Source: Miscanthus floridulus
Taxonomy: Eukaryota; Streptophyta; Magnoliopsida; Poales; Poaceae
Assembly (NCBI RefSeq): GCF_019320115.1
Contig: NC_089585.1
Span: forward strand, 141,961,600-142,025,599
Length of the DNA: 64,000 nucleotides
Reading direction: 5' to 3'
In this document: positions 22,451 to 33,425 of the stretch, one piece after another
Layout of the letters: each line of letters opens with the position of its first letter
Numbering within the stretch: position 1 is the stretch's first letter
The notes under the pieces: generated by a model
What the model was told of the DNA's origin: nothing
Database searches by the model: none
What the model saw: the letters and a program-made list of their open reading frames with translations, nothing else
Program-made: the position numbers and the translations under genes

Positions 22451-24610
22451 GTTTTACAGGATAGGCGTGGTTGGTGCACGGGCTATCCATTAGCTTGTTG
22501 AAGTGGTCAGGCAGGCCTTGCTAGGGCTGCTTGCCCATGCGATCAGCTGGGCGCTGCTCCTTTTTGTTTTTCTTGCCCCTCTGCGTGGAGAGGCCCTCGT
22601 CTTAGTCCTCGCGCTTGGCCTTGCCTTTGTCCTAGCCTTCGTTGAAGATCGCTCTGACCGCCTCCTCACTGGAGACGTGGTTTGTGGCGACGTCGAGCAG
22701 GCCGCGGGTGGTACGGGGCTTCAAACACCCCAAGCTTGTGGATCAGGGACTCGTAGGTTGTCCCAGAGAGGAATGTGCTGATGACGTCCGCGTCGATGAC
22801 ATCAGGGAGGGAGTTGCATCGTTAGGAGAACCTATAGATGTAATCCTGTAGTGACTCACTAGGCTCCTATTGGTAGCTCTTGAGGTCCCAGAAGTTACTA
22901 GGGTAGACATACGTCCCCTAGAAGTTCCCGACGAAGACCCTCTTGAGGTCCGCCCAGACACGGATGTTGTCGTGTGGGAGGAATTCGAGGCAGGCTCGAA
23001 CATGTTCCCCCAAGCAGATGGGGAGATATTGAATGATGAAATGATCATCATCCACCCTCCAGCTCGGTAGGATAGCCAGAAATCTTTGAGCCAAATACCA
23101 TGGTTCGTCTCCCCTGTGTTCTTAGCGATGTTGGTGAATGGTCACAAGTGTCATGGGAACGGCGCTCTTCAGATACGCCGGCTGAAGGCCCATGGTCCTG
23201 GGCCATCCGGGCTAGGACTCCAGTCGTCTGGCCAGCGACCATGCCTAGGGCACGTTTCACCGCTCCCCTCGATGGTCCGACCGGGGCCCATGTCGTCTGC
23301 CCTCATCGCCGCCCAATGGACATCATCATCATGCCGGGGGTGATGCTAATTGTTGATGATGCTGCGAGCGTCTTGGTGCGGACTGAGCCATTCATGTACT
23401 GGCGGTCCATGTGGAGCAGGCGCTAGGTCAGACCGCGACGCAGCTGTGGCCTCTTGTGTCACGCTTGGCGGCTGTAGTGGTGAGTGGATGGAGTGATCCG
23501 TCTAGTGTGACCCCGCTCCCCTGGTGGGGAGAGAGGGTGCGAGTTGGAGTCACGATGCGGAGCTCTCCTCCTATTGAATAGTGGCAGCTTCCACCAGCGC
23601 CTAGAGGTTTCGGTGGACCACCCGCTCCTAGGGGTCGATGAGCTCGGGAACGCCTCGTAGAAGCATTGCCGCAGCTGTGATGTTCTGGCTAGCCCAAGCA
23701 AACTATGGGGGATCGTTCCCCCCATCCATGATGTCACGCTGGACCTTGCGGGCGTGACCCTGGGCGTCGCATGCCTGGTTATGTGCACGAGGTGCGTCGT
23801 GATGCGTCGAGCATGCGGGCATAGGTGGCAGCTGGTTCTACCGCCTTTGTCGTAGCTCCTCGTAGTGCTCTTGTGCAAGTGCGAGGGCCCTCGCACGAGG
23901 GTCCAGAGGGGTGTGAGTCTGTAAGGACTCTGCTACCACTAGCGGCTATCACAGGGCGTCCGCCATAGCGCACTCCTAGGACAGACGGCGGCTAGGTGCT
24001 ATGTCACCGATGCTAGAGCCGTCGCTCCCAACCTCATCATCTAGGAGTTCGTAGAAATAGGTGGGAGCATAGCTCGCTATCCCCATGAATTCGGATGTGA
24101 GAGGAGGTAGTGTTAGCATTTTTTGGAGACCCTAGGCATACGTATCTATGGGGGATGCGAGGCCATAGGGAGACCGGTCGAATGGCTGTTGCGGTATGGA
24201 CAACGTGGTCCCTTCAGATAATTGACAGAAGCTAGTAAATAGCGAGTAAATAACAATATGTACATTACTCACAATGGGGTTTGAGCAAAGTGTTTGCTCA
24301 GAATGAAGCGTAGGCGCCTCGCCATTGAAGTCGTCGTAAGTCCCAGAGCCAATGGAGGGAGCCCCTCAGACGGGTGCTAGGGTGGGTGCCTCCTCACGGA
24401 GGCGCAACATGCCGAGCTGGTCGGCGATGAAGTCCAGGCTTCCAAAGAGGAAGGCCTAGGACGGCTCAAAGATAGGTGGAACCTACATCCCAATAGGTGG
24501 GATTATGGGAAACTCCAGCGAGCCAAAGCGAGTCGTATCGCTTGAGCCCACCATGGCAAAGGTGGCAGAAAAGTGGGCCATCCGATGACCAAAAAGTGTG
24601 AACATCCAGC
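22451..24610 (-). pseudogene. gag: Element B gag (broken)
   Basis: A minus-strand reading at about 22700-23050 gives VWADLKRVFVGNF, then EPSESLQDYIYRFS, CNSLPDVIDADVISTFLSGTTYESL, the core of the plant retrotransposon Gag domain, with several stops. The rest up to the primer site near 24611 is low-complexity and shifted among frames. Gag forms the particle in which reverse transcription occurs. Confidence 0.7.
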
Positions 24611-24614
24611 ATCT

Positions 24615-24634
24615 TCCCCATAGACTATGCCAAC
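24615..24634 (-). other. Primer binding site region of element B
   Basis: Reading the minus strand directly after the 5' LTR gives GTTGGCATAGTCTATGGGG. It differs from the site shared by C and E. It looks like a TTGGCGCC-type site altered by transitions, but that is an inference. Confidence 0.45.
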
Positions 24635-24922
24635 TGTTGGGCAGAAAGTGACCAACACATAGGTCGTAGACACGGGTCAAAGTCAAAAGTGGTATTTGGC
24701 TAGGCCTTTCGGTCGGAGTGGCCATCTGGAGGTGGGCCGTAGTCAGAAGCGAACACTCCAGTCGGAGAGGCGGGCCAAAGTTGGAAGCCGGCGCCGTTCT
24801 GGCCTATCGTTTAGGTATTTGCGTCGGCCTAGGAGTTGTGCGTCATTCGCAACATTGTCTGCTGAGCTGAGCCTTTGTTAGGAAGCCGGTCTATGAGGGA
24901 CCCTGGGTTTATGAACCCGACA
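24635..24922 (-). repeat. Element B 5' LTR, internally deleted (288 bp)
   Basis: Its ends match the left LTR, but about 0.94 kb from the middle is missing. The missing part includes the TATA region at 1027-1033. It is followed by the ATAAG duplication. Confidence 0.85.
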
Positions 24923-24927
24923 ATAAG
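24923..24927. repeat. Right target-site duplication of element B (ATAAG)
   Basis: This is an exact copy of 652-656. Element A's RNase H frame resumes directly after it with SLKYIFTQP. Confidence 0.9.
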
Positions 24928-26604
24928 AGTCTTAAGTATATTTTCACTCAACCCAAATTGAATATGAGACAGAGAAGATGGCTAGAATTGATCAAAGATT
25001 ATAATTTAGAAGTACATTATCATCCTGACAAAGCAAATGTTGTTGCAGATGCTTTGAGCAGAAAGTCTCATTGCAATTCTCTGTTAGAAGATGGCTTCAA
25101 TTTGTTACATCCTGTTGTGCTGCACAATTTATGATCAATTGTTCTCTTGAGAGCAAGATCATCGAGCTTCGGAAGACCGATCCGGGTGTCTTCCACATCA
25201 AAAGAAAGATGAAAGAGCAAGAGACTAAGCATTTTAGGATAGATGAGAATAGTGTTCTATGGTTTAAGATAGACTAGTAGTGCCGAAGGATAAGGAACTT
25301 AGAAACCAGATCTTAGGTGAGGCTCACTCTTCTAAACTATCTATTTAACCAAGTAGTAGTAAATTGTATCAGGACTTGAACACCCGTTTTTGGTGGACCA
25401 AAATGAAGAAAGAAATTGCAGCTTATGTTGCTAGATGTGATAATTGTTGCTGAGTCAAGGCTGTTCATTTGAAACCTGCTGGACTACTTCAACCACTGTC
25501 TGTTCTAGGTTGCAAAGTGGGAAGAAGTTAGCATAGATTTTATTGTTGGGCTTTCACCTACTCATAAGGATTTTGATTCAATATGGGTGATTGTGGATCG
25601 CCTAACCAAGCCTGCACATTTCATTCCAGTCAGAACTGACTACCGATCGCATGAGTATACCGAGTTGTATTTCTCCCACATAGTACATCTATATGGTGTG
25701 AAAAGAACTATTATGTCTGACAGAGGGCCTCTGTTCACTGCTCGTTTTTTGGAACATTTGCACAAGATGTTAGGCTCCAACTTAGTCAGAAGTTCTACCT
25801 ATCACCCTCAGCCCTCTGGGCAAACTGAATGTGTAAATCAAATATTGGAAGACATGTTGAGAGCTTATGTCATCTCTTCAAAGGGTTCATGGGAAAGTGG
25901 CTACCTTTAGCTAAGTTTTCCTATAACAATAGTTATCCAGAGAGTATTAAGATGGCTCCTTTTGAAGCTTTGTATGACCGTAAATATAAACTCCTTTGAA
26001 TTGGGTTGAACCTAGAGAAAGAAGATACTATGGTATTGATTTTGTCAAAGAGACTGAAGAGCAGGTGCATATCATTCAACAACATATAGAAGCCGCTCAA
26101 TCAAGGCAGAAGAGTTATGTGGACAAGAGAAGAAGACCCATTGAATTCGAAGTAGATGATTATGTATACCTGAAAGTGTCACCAATGAAAAAGGTATAAC
26201 GTTTTGGCATAAAAAGAAAGCTTGCACCTAGATATGTAGGCCCATATCCAATCATTGAGAAAAGCGGAAGAGTAGCCTACAAGATCTAGTTACCTCCAGA
26301 AATGAGGGCTATCTTCAATGTTTTTCATGTATCCCAATTAAAGAAATGCTTACATGTTCCATAACAAAGAGCGGAGGTTAGAGATATCAAGTTAAAATCG
26401 GATCTAGCCTATGAAGAGAAGCCAGTGCAAATTATATATATCAGGGATAGAGTAACTCAAAATAGTGTGATCAAGTTTTACAAAGTGATGTGGAATAATC
26501 ATAATGAGCAAGATGCTACGTGGGAACGGAAAGATTATCTACAAGAGGTTTATCCAATTTTCTATGAAAATAGTAGGTCTTTCAAATCTCAGGATGAGAT
26601 TTCT
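24928..26604 (+). pseudogene. pol: Element A pol continued: RNase H end, integrase and chromodomain (broken)
   Basis: After element B the RNase H ends with [34 protein letters not shown] (24950-25066, read in short pieces). Integrase follows with a zinc region (CDNCC near 25440), IVDRLTKPAHFIPV (25587 on), SDRGPLFTARF (second Asp) and HPQPSGQTECVNQ (catalytic Glu). A chromodomain at about 26425-26580 is recognised by FYKVMWNNHNEQDATWERKDYL; in chromoviruses it guides integration into particular chromatin. Many stops are present (for example near 25276, 25452 and 25907) and frames shift. This is a dead copy. Confidence 0.87.
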
Positions 26605-26619
26605 ATAAGGGGGAGGGGT
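26605..26619 (+). other. Polypurine tract of element A
   Basis: ATAAGGGGGAGGGGT lies directly before the TGTAACACCC start of the 3' LTR. It is the site for plus-strand DNA priming. Confidence 0.8.
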
Positions 26620-29600
26620 TGTAACACCCTAGTGTTAAGCATTGCATTTGGCACTTGTATTTCATGAGCACAAGCATCATGCAAGCATTCATGAGCATGA
26701 GCCAATGGAATTTCATCTTATTCTTTACATATTATCACATGTGATGTTGATTATATACATGCATATGCTTGTGATCATGTGTGACCAATACAAGAGATGG
26801 TTTGAGGTCACAAAAACACCTTAGACATGTCTAGGATGGTAGATGGAACAATGTTTGTATTCATGACATGGGCCAACTTTGCTTCTAAGTCCTAGTTTAC
26901 TCAAAATGTCATTTTTATGATCCTAATTTGACCTATGTTGAACTATAGCATAGAGTGTTTGCATGGCAGTCCACCCTTAATAAAAGTTGTATCATATCTT
27001 ATGTGGAACAAACTTTATTTAAGGGTCATGAGCTAATTCAGTGCCTAACATGGTCAAATAGGCGACCACGTAGCGCCACTGTCAAGCTTTCGCCGGCCAA
27101 GCTCGTCACCCGCGCTGCACCACCACCCAATTCCTTGCGCCCACAGCTCAGCCGTGACCCACTCTATCTCCTTGAGCCACTGACGCCGATGTTTGAGCCT
27201 AGGTGAGCACCTTTGAGCTGATGTGTCATCGCTGCGTCCACCATTACCGCCACCGAGCTTGAGCTCATCGTGGCTGAGCCGCCTCGCACATGCACTGCTC
27301 TCTCTCTCTCTCCCCTATTTCGTAGTCACTAGGGTTAGTGCTAGTTGTAGCCGTTGGCCTTTGGCCAATGCTGGCCATGCCGGAGGCTTAATGCCATGTC
27401 GCACTGCCGTGAATCAGCCGCGCCGCCGCCATGCACGCGACCATGCTTCATCGGCGTCACCGCGAGCCTTAATCCCAACCCTAGATCTCCGCTAGGTCAC
27501 CCTAAAGTCGTAGCTGACCTCGTCCGAGCTTACCATGGCTGGTAATGGCCGAAGCACCACCGTGTTGCGTCGCCAAGCCACCATGAGCACCGCCGCCATG
27601 CCCAGACACCGTATTAGGATCAACCACCTAGCCTAGTCAATGCGCGAGATCGAGGGGAGCATGTTGGTGCCAACCCCGCCGCCGGAGACCTCACCGTCGG
27701 TGAGCTTTAGCTGATCAAAGCACCGCCTCTGCTCTGTGCCTATGATGAGTGGGGTCACTTTGACCATGGGACCTAGCTGTCAGCGCCTCTGGGTGTAGCA
27801 CGCCGGGTGCACTTAGCATTTAACAGGGTTTTTGATGTTCTTCTTTAAATGTTTTTCCAGATTTTGTAGCAAACTTGTAAAATTCATAACTAATTCTAGG
27901 GGTGTCCAAATTAAGTGAACCAATTTTTGTTGGGTTCTTCATGAAGTGTACTATTCGATAAAAATATGAAACCTATTGTTTGGGATATTTTTCTAGGGGA
28001 ATTAAATTGAGCTAGATAAATGCTTTTAAATTTGTTTTCATCTTATAAAATGCATATCTTGAGCTAGGGAAGTGCAAAAATTATGATTCTAATTTTAATG
28101 GTCTTGTCTTGACATTCTCTAGCTAGGAAAAATGCTAAATATACAGTAGGTATAATTGAAATATGGTCTTCCTATTTAACCTTGATTAATTGCTAGTTTC
28201 TAGTGAAAATAAATGGGGTAAAATACATAACTTATGATCATACAAATTTTTACACAGTGTTATGGTGCTAGAATGAAAATAAGAAAAATATGAAATCTGT
28301 TGTTTGACACTTTTCACTAGGCTAAACTATTTTTGCTAAAATAAGTCTTGCTAGTTTATTATTTTTGTAGAGATGGCTATACTTATCCAAATGGCATAAA
28401 ATTTGTACAGTAGACTTTTGGGGTCATATGCAGGCTATTGTAATTTTCTTAGAATTTACTATGCACTTTTGATATATGTTATTTATTTCACCTTAGTGTC
28501 CAAATAAATTAATAGACATTTAAATAATTTATTTGGGCTTGACCATTATGTTTTCTAAAGTGTATATAATGTCTATGAACTTTTGGTACCATTGGTTATG
28601 TCCAGAATTAATTGCTTATAAATATTAATTGCTCTATAATTCAATTATATTGACTATTTTGGTGAGTTTCTGTTGTTAAGTAAATTGCATGGGTAAAATG
28701 ATGTTTGCTGTGAATCTTGTCAATAATAAAGTTGTAGATAACTTAATTATATTGCTTGTGTCAAATTTGTATGGCAATAGGCTAAAAAGTTTGAGAGTTA
28801 TAGCTGTTGGAAGTTGGTGTCCAGAAATGTTTATTCTCTGGAATTTCTGGACAGATCTAGAAAATTGCTTTATTTGACCATGATAGCCATTGAATCATCT
28901 TGGGATGACTAAAAGAAAGTTGTAGGAAGTTTAAGATCATAGTATTTGGTTGAGTAGAACTCTAGATATGGCCAAAATAAGTAGATGTTATTTACAGTCT
29001 AGTAAATGACTAAGTCAAATTGTAATTGTTTGTCTTATGTGATGCTTGTAGATGCTTAGGCTAATTGAGATTAGTTGTTAGCTGTAGGTTCTAATCCTCT
29101 TACTGATGATGAACAACTTTACATTAGGTTACTAGAACTTGGTGAGTATATGTTTCTTGTACTATAGAAGAGATATGCACCTACTCAGTAAAGATCAACT
29201 AAAAGAAAGTTTTACATCTACTTAGTCAACAAATGTTAAACTTATCATACATCTTATGGATAACCATGCTCATGCGTACGCACTTCATCATGTCATCTCA
29301 TCTCTTATGCATTCATGATACTCATTTGTGCATATGCATGCAATAGGTTCCCCGGGAGGAGTGACGCTACTCGAGTTCGAACTCAAGCGTCTGGAGGAGC
29401 AACAGGCAGCCCAAGAGCAGGAGGTTTAGACAGAAGGTGGAGTCAACATGGAAGATCTTCCTTAGTGTCCTGATCACCAACCTTCCTCATTTCTGAAAGA
29501 CAAGCCCTAGAGCATTCTAAGCCTCCTATGTTTTCTAAATATCAACTTGAGTCCTTTTATGTTGATGCATTAAGTACTAAGGGTTGATTGAAACCACTTG

Positions 29601-31027
29601 CTGCATATACTTTCTTTGTCTAGACAAATATATCTTGAATCCTATATAGGTCTAGGATCGAATATATGCTTAGCCATGCTTAGTCTGGTAGAAGTCGGAT
29701 GATTTCCTATCACCAGCAAGATATATGTAGATATCTAATCACAGTTGGCTATAATTGCTATCGTGGAAATAACCATGTGTTGATGAATAAAAGGAGACCA
29801 GGTGGAATTGTGATAGAGATGTAACAAGGCATGGAGGTCTTGGTGCCTATTTATCCCCGTCCGTGTCGGTTAAGCACTGATTTGTTGTACGCCCTCATGT
29901 TATGTTGAACGCATGCCTAGCACTTAGTTGACCGGATAGGCCATTCCGACCACGAAGCCGAGTTGCTCAACTCAGGCCGAGACCCGATAAGTGAAAGTGC
30001 ACACACTAGAGGAAGTAAGGGTGTGCAGAAAGCCCGTGGCGTGAGTCCAAGGGCAGGCCAAGCCTGAACTCCTAGAAAACTAGTAGTATCCCTAAGGGTG
30101 TGGCGCTGATCGAACCCACAACTGTACCGGAGTTGTATCAAAGGTGACCCAACGCGACCCCGATGAGGGAAGTATGGGTTTGTGTTAGGAATAACTCCCT
30201 AGCTGGTTGGAATCGATTCGAGTCGTTGTCTCTCCTAGATAGTGAGAACTTGACTGAGCAGCGGCAACGTAGCATTAATTGATGGAACTTGATGGTTATG
30301 ATGATGCTCAAATTAATACACCAGATATAGTTACTAATGCTTGTTAGCTTAATCACGTGATTGCTCTAATACATGTGCTAATCTAGAAATGCTTAATTGA
30401 ATAGGTATTCAATTTGATGATAAAGATATTAAATCTTCAAGTTATGTTACTTAAGCTTTTATGCAAAATATTGTCAAGCTAACTCCACCGATAAAGCCTT
30501 GCATACTTCTTGGTATCATATTATTTATGGTTTACGACAGGTAAGTCTAGCTGAGTACATTCTCGTACTCAGGGTTTATTCCCTCTTGTTGAAGATGATA
30601 TGATGTATCATGGGTACTGTAAGAACTGTCTTTATCCTGCCGTGGATGAGGACTAAACCATGTGGCATGGTACTCCTAAGTTATCATCTCTGTTATGCTT
30701 TTACTGAAAATGACCGTGGTACTGGCATGTATTTGAATTAAGTGTGATATTAATGTCAAACTACTTTGCTTTCGCTATTTGAACTTAGTTTGTAATAACT
30801 ATGTGAACTCCGATGTATGTGAGATACTTGTGAATCATTTATGAACTATGATGTAACATGTGACTTGCTATGTTGAATCATGTACGACCTTGCCTTGTAT
30901 GTTGGTTGGTTTGAGATCCTTCGTGATTTCATTGGACTACCGGGTTTATATGGGAAATATGATAGTTTAATCGCTTCGGTGATTGCTATTGTACTCGTGC
31001 TCTTATAAATTGGACAGTTCTGTTATA
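26620..31027 (+). repeat. Element A 3' LTR (about 4.4 kb, right end approximate)
   Basis: The LTR starts TGTAACACCCTAGTG. A G/C-rich part (27060-27780) is followed by an A/T-rich part. It has landmarks shared with the solo LTR at 44953-48453, such as CATGGAGGTCTT and GAGTAC...GTACTCAGGGTT. Open frames within it are not genes. The end is placed near CTGTTATAG because sequence character changes there; the boundary is uncertain. Confidence 0.7.
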
Positions 31028-31419
31028 GGTAGGACCAAAATTTTGATGCTTGCAATTTCAATGGCAGGGGCCCACGCTCTCTTTCCCCTTATCTCTCTTC
31101 CTTTCGCTCATGGTCGAACTCCTTAGCCAATGCCTCAATTATCTCTTCCAAGCTAGCGGCAAGCCATTGGAGGGTAGCGATGAAAATAGGCTTGCCCACG
31201 AATTTGCAGATAGGCTTAATTTTGCGGGAAACACACAACATCCTAACAACTAAACCTATATGCGGATTATATTCATCTCTAATCGGAGGAGGCACCTAAG
31301 ACGGGCGGGCAGCAAGCCCATGGTACAACCATCGCCAAGGGGGTTGCACAGCTCTGCCACGTACGGTGGACTAACAATACTAAATTCATCACAGAAGATA
31401 CTCTAATATAAAATATTTT
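31028..31419. other. Gap after element A with no supported gene
   Basis: I see no coding motif here. Two short overlapping frames at 31050-31295 lack recognisable features. It may be remaining LTR or older host sequence. Confidence 0.4.
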
Positions 31420-31560
31420 CTCCGTTCCAAATTATAAATTGCTTTGATTTTTTTGGTACATCGATTTGCTATGTATCTACATATATATTATATTTAGATA
31501 CATAGCAAAATGCATGTACCAAAAAAGTCAAAGCGACTTATAATTTGAAACGGAGGGATC
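31420..31560. mobile_element. Stowaway-like MITE
   Basis: About 141 bp with long terminal inverted repeats: left CTCCGTTCCAAATTATAA, right TTATAATTTGAAACGGAG. The centre is A/T-rich and palindromic (TACATAGCAAA). The CTCCGT ends are typical of Tc1/mariner-type Stowaway MITEs of grasses. The flanking TA duplication is not clean. Confidence 0.8.
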
Positions 31561-31913
31561 AGTATAATTGTTCATTTAGATGCTATATTTTTGTTGATAT
31601 TACGAATGAAAGTTAAGAAAGTGACACCTAAGACAAATCTTGTCAATGCTATTGGAGTAATACCCTATGTCCGAGAACACCAGTTGATCTGGATATGGAT
31701 TGAACACACCATCAATACATGTCCAGGCCCTCTATGTGGAGCAATACACTAATACCCCAAATCCTATTTGGATCTTGTATATATGGCTTTGGATTACAAT
31801 GAAAAGGTCTAGCTAGTCTGTAAATATGTCTTTGGATTACAATGAAAAGGTACAGGGAAATGTAGATGGTATGATTTCTTGCATTGAATTGTCTTGGCTA
31901 TATATCTAGATCG
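31561..31913. other. Unassigned A/T-rich sequence
   Basis: A short phrase (TGGATTACAATGAAAAGGT) occurs twice, near 31792 and 31833. Nothing else is recognisable. Confidence 0.3.
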
Positions 31914-32479
31914 GAAAAAGTCTATATAAACCCATCAACTATTCAGGGTGGACTACTTCGCGCTCTAAACTATAAAACCGGATTTTCTACCCCCTGAACT
32001 TTCCAAAACCGGTCAAATAACCCCCCACATGGTTTTGGACGGCGGTTTGCTACAGTGACTGTGGTTTTGTTTTTTTCTTTTTAATTTATTTCCGCTGAAT
32101 CTTTGAAAAATCATAATAAATCACAGAAAAATCATAAAATAGCAAATCTAATTTTGTTGGACTCCACGTGAGTAGATCTACACAGTAAACATATAATATG
32201 GTATGCTTTAGTATAAAGTTTTTGCTGTAGCTTTAGATCTATGCTTTTTTGTGATTAATTGGAATAATTCATAGCTGCAGCTTATATGGTTCAATTATGG
32301 TAACATTTTTATGGTAGGCTAATTATTGTATACTTCAACTATAGTAAAAATTTCATACTCATTGGATCATGTATAACTTAGTTTGCCCATATGCCATATG
32401 TTTGTTAAATTTTGCAACCTTATTGTCAACATTTTTTCTTAATACAACATGATGAAATTTCAAAAAAATACTTAACAGG
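31914..32479. repeat. Dispersed grass repeat (probable non-autonomous transposon fragment)
   Basis: The segment with CCCATCAACTATTCAGGGTGG, AACTATAAAACCGGATTTT and CAAAACCGGTCAAATAACCC resembles a motif series common in grass intergenic DNA. I cannot assign its superfamily. The rest is A/T-rich and non-coding. Confidence 0.45.
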
Positions 32480-32582
32480 TGATTGTTCGTGGCCATCTTC
32501 CGGTGATTGTGAGGGGGTTTGTACCTTCCTTGGTGGAGAGCTAAAAGTTAACTCTAGTAAATTGCTTGTGTCATTGAGTTAC
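32480..32582 (+). repeat. Element F: copia-like LTR fragment, left piece
   Basis: The sequence TTCCTTGGTGGAGAGC...GTGTCATTGAGTTAC continues at 49508 with CTCACTTGTGGGTAGGTTCTTG after element E, which rejoins a familiar grass LTR sequence. The left boundary is uncertain. Confidence 0.55.
32578..32582. repeat. Left target-site duplication of element E (GTTAC)
   Basis: It matches exactly at 49508-49512. The interrupted sequence F continues across it. Confidence 0.92.
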
Positions 32583-32980
32583 TGTCGGTGCGAGACCCAT
32601 GGGATACCCCGCAAGGAATGGAGAAGATCTAGTCTAACTAGGATTCTTCCCCTGTAATCTTAGTAGTAGTATTATTCTATAATCCTACTAGGAATCCTCA
32701 TTGTAAACTGACTAGGATTCTGACCTCCTGACTATATAAAGGAGGGCAGGGATCCTAGGGAGTTTAGATAACAATTATACGACACAACACTTTACGATCA
32801 ATCCAACGCAACGGCTAACGCCGACTGGACGTAGGGCTATTACTCGATCAAAGATCGAGGGTCCGAACCAGGATAAATCGACTGTCTCTTGCATTTACCG
32901 TCGAGTTCTGCATATGCTGAAGCCTGAACATACTGCCCCGAGGACCCCCGTGGCAGGCTATCGGTGGTCAAACATCGACA
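32583..32980 (+). repeat. Element E 5' LTR
   Basis: This LTR is 398 bp, starts TGTCGGTGCGAGACC, ends CATCGACA, and has TATATAAA at 32733-32740. It is followed at once by a primer binding site. Confidence 0.95.
32733..32740 (+). promoter_or_regulatory. TATA box of element E 5' LTR
   Basis: TATATAAA before GGAGGGCAGGGATCC. The same box is in the middle LTR (about 44571) and the right LTR (about 49262). Confidence 0.7.
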
Positions 32981-32982
32981 GC

Positions 32983-33000
32983 TGGCGCGCCAGGTAGGGG
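32983..33000 (+). other. Primer binding site of element E
   Basis: TGGCGCGCCAGGTAGGGG, identical to that of element C, two bases after the LTR end. Confidence 0.85.
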
Positions 33001-33425
33001 CTTTTGGTGACTTTGCATTCGAGAGCTCGGCGGGCCTCGTTAAGATGATCTTCTCGAAGGGATCAACCTTCATCTTTGGTTCGTGGATCTATGAGGCAGG
33101 CGACGATGGCAAGCTCTGAGGCCGTCTCCTCGAAGATTCAGATCATCATCAGGACTTTCCCACTTCGGCGACAATGACAGATCAACTTGCTGGAAGATTC
33201 GCATAGCTCGTGATGTCCAATACAACTCAGATTTCGTGACTTCACGCATCCGATTCAAACTCAGGTTCTGCTTCCGAGACGGAGTCTTATCCGAGTTCTT
33301 TCGAAAAACCGAGTTCTTTTCCGACAAGGCTCTAGAACACGACATCAACCTATTAAGAATACTACTCGGAGTTCACTCAGAGTACTAAAAAGAAGTTAGG
33401 TCCTCTTCCGTTCAGACTCCACAAC
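33001..33425 (+). other. Element E untranslated leader
   Basis: About 425 bp lie between the primer site and the first supported ATG at 33426. Such leaders usually carry packaging signals, but none is identifiable here. Confidence 0.5.

Larger units (their letters stand above)
657..24922 (-). mobile_element. Element B: Tat-lineage Ty3/gypsy retrotransposon in minus orientation, containing element C
   Basis: B is bounded by ATAAG duplications and LTRs whose plus-strand ends read about TGTTGGG at left and CCCGACA at right. The coding domains run on the minus strand from gag (about 24600) through protease, reverse transcriptase and RNase H to integrase (about 18226). The right LTR is therefore the 5' LTR. 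An opposite-strand gene remnant (17609-17908), a 1.4 kb tandem array and polypurine-like modules lie between pol and the 3' LTR, a layout typical of the Tat lineage. Without C the element is about 11.4 kb. All coding regions carry several stops or frame breaks. Confidence 0.9.
1..31027 (+). mobile_element. Element A: Tekay/Del-type Ty3/gypsy chromovirus, 5' part outside window, split by element B
   Basis: This is the outermost and oldest element of the left block. Its reverse transcriptase and RNase H coding sequence (1-656) resumes after element B at 24928, runs through integrase and a chromodomain to about 26600, and is followed by a purine-rich tract and a long 3' LTR starting TGTAACACCC. 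Removing B and one copy of the ATAAG duplication rejoins the RNase H reading frame, which proves the two pieces are one element. The chromodomain plus the TGTAACACC LTR start are typical of the Tekay/Del lineage. The 5' LTR, gag and protease lie left of the window. The right end at about 31027 is uncertain because the matching duplication cannot be seen. Confidence 0.85.

Noticed and set aside
27220..27545. Overlapping plus-strand frames rich in Pro, Ser and Arg
   Set aside because: They are in the G/C-rich part of the element A LTR. Such frames are common in Tekay LTRs and have no motif.
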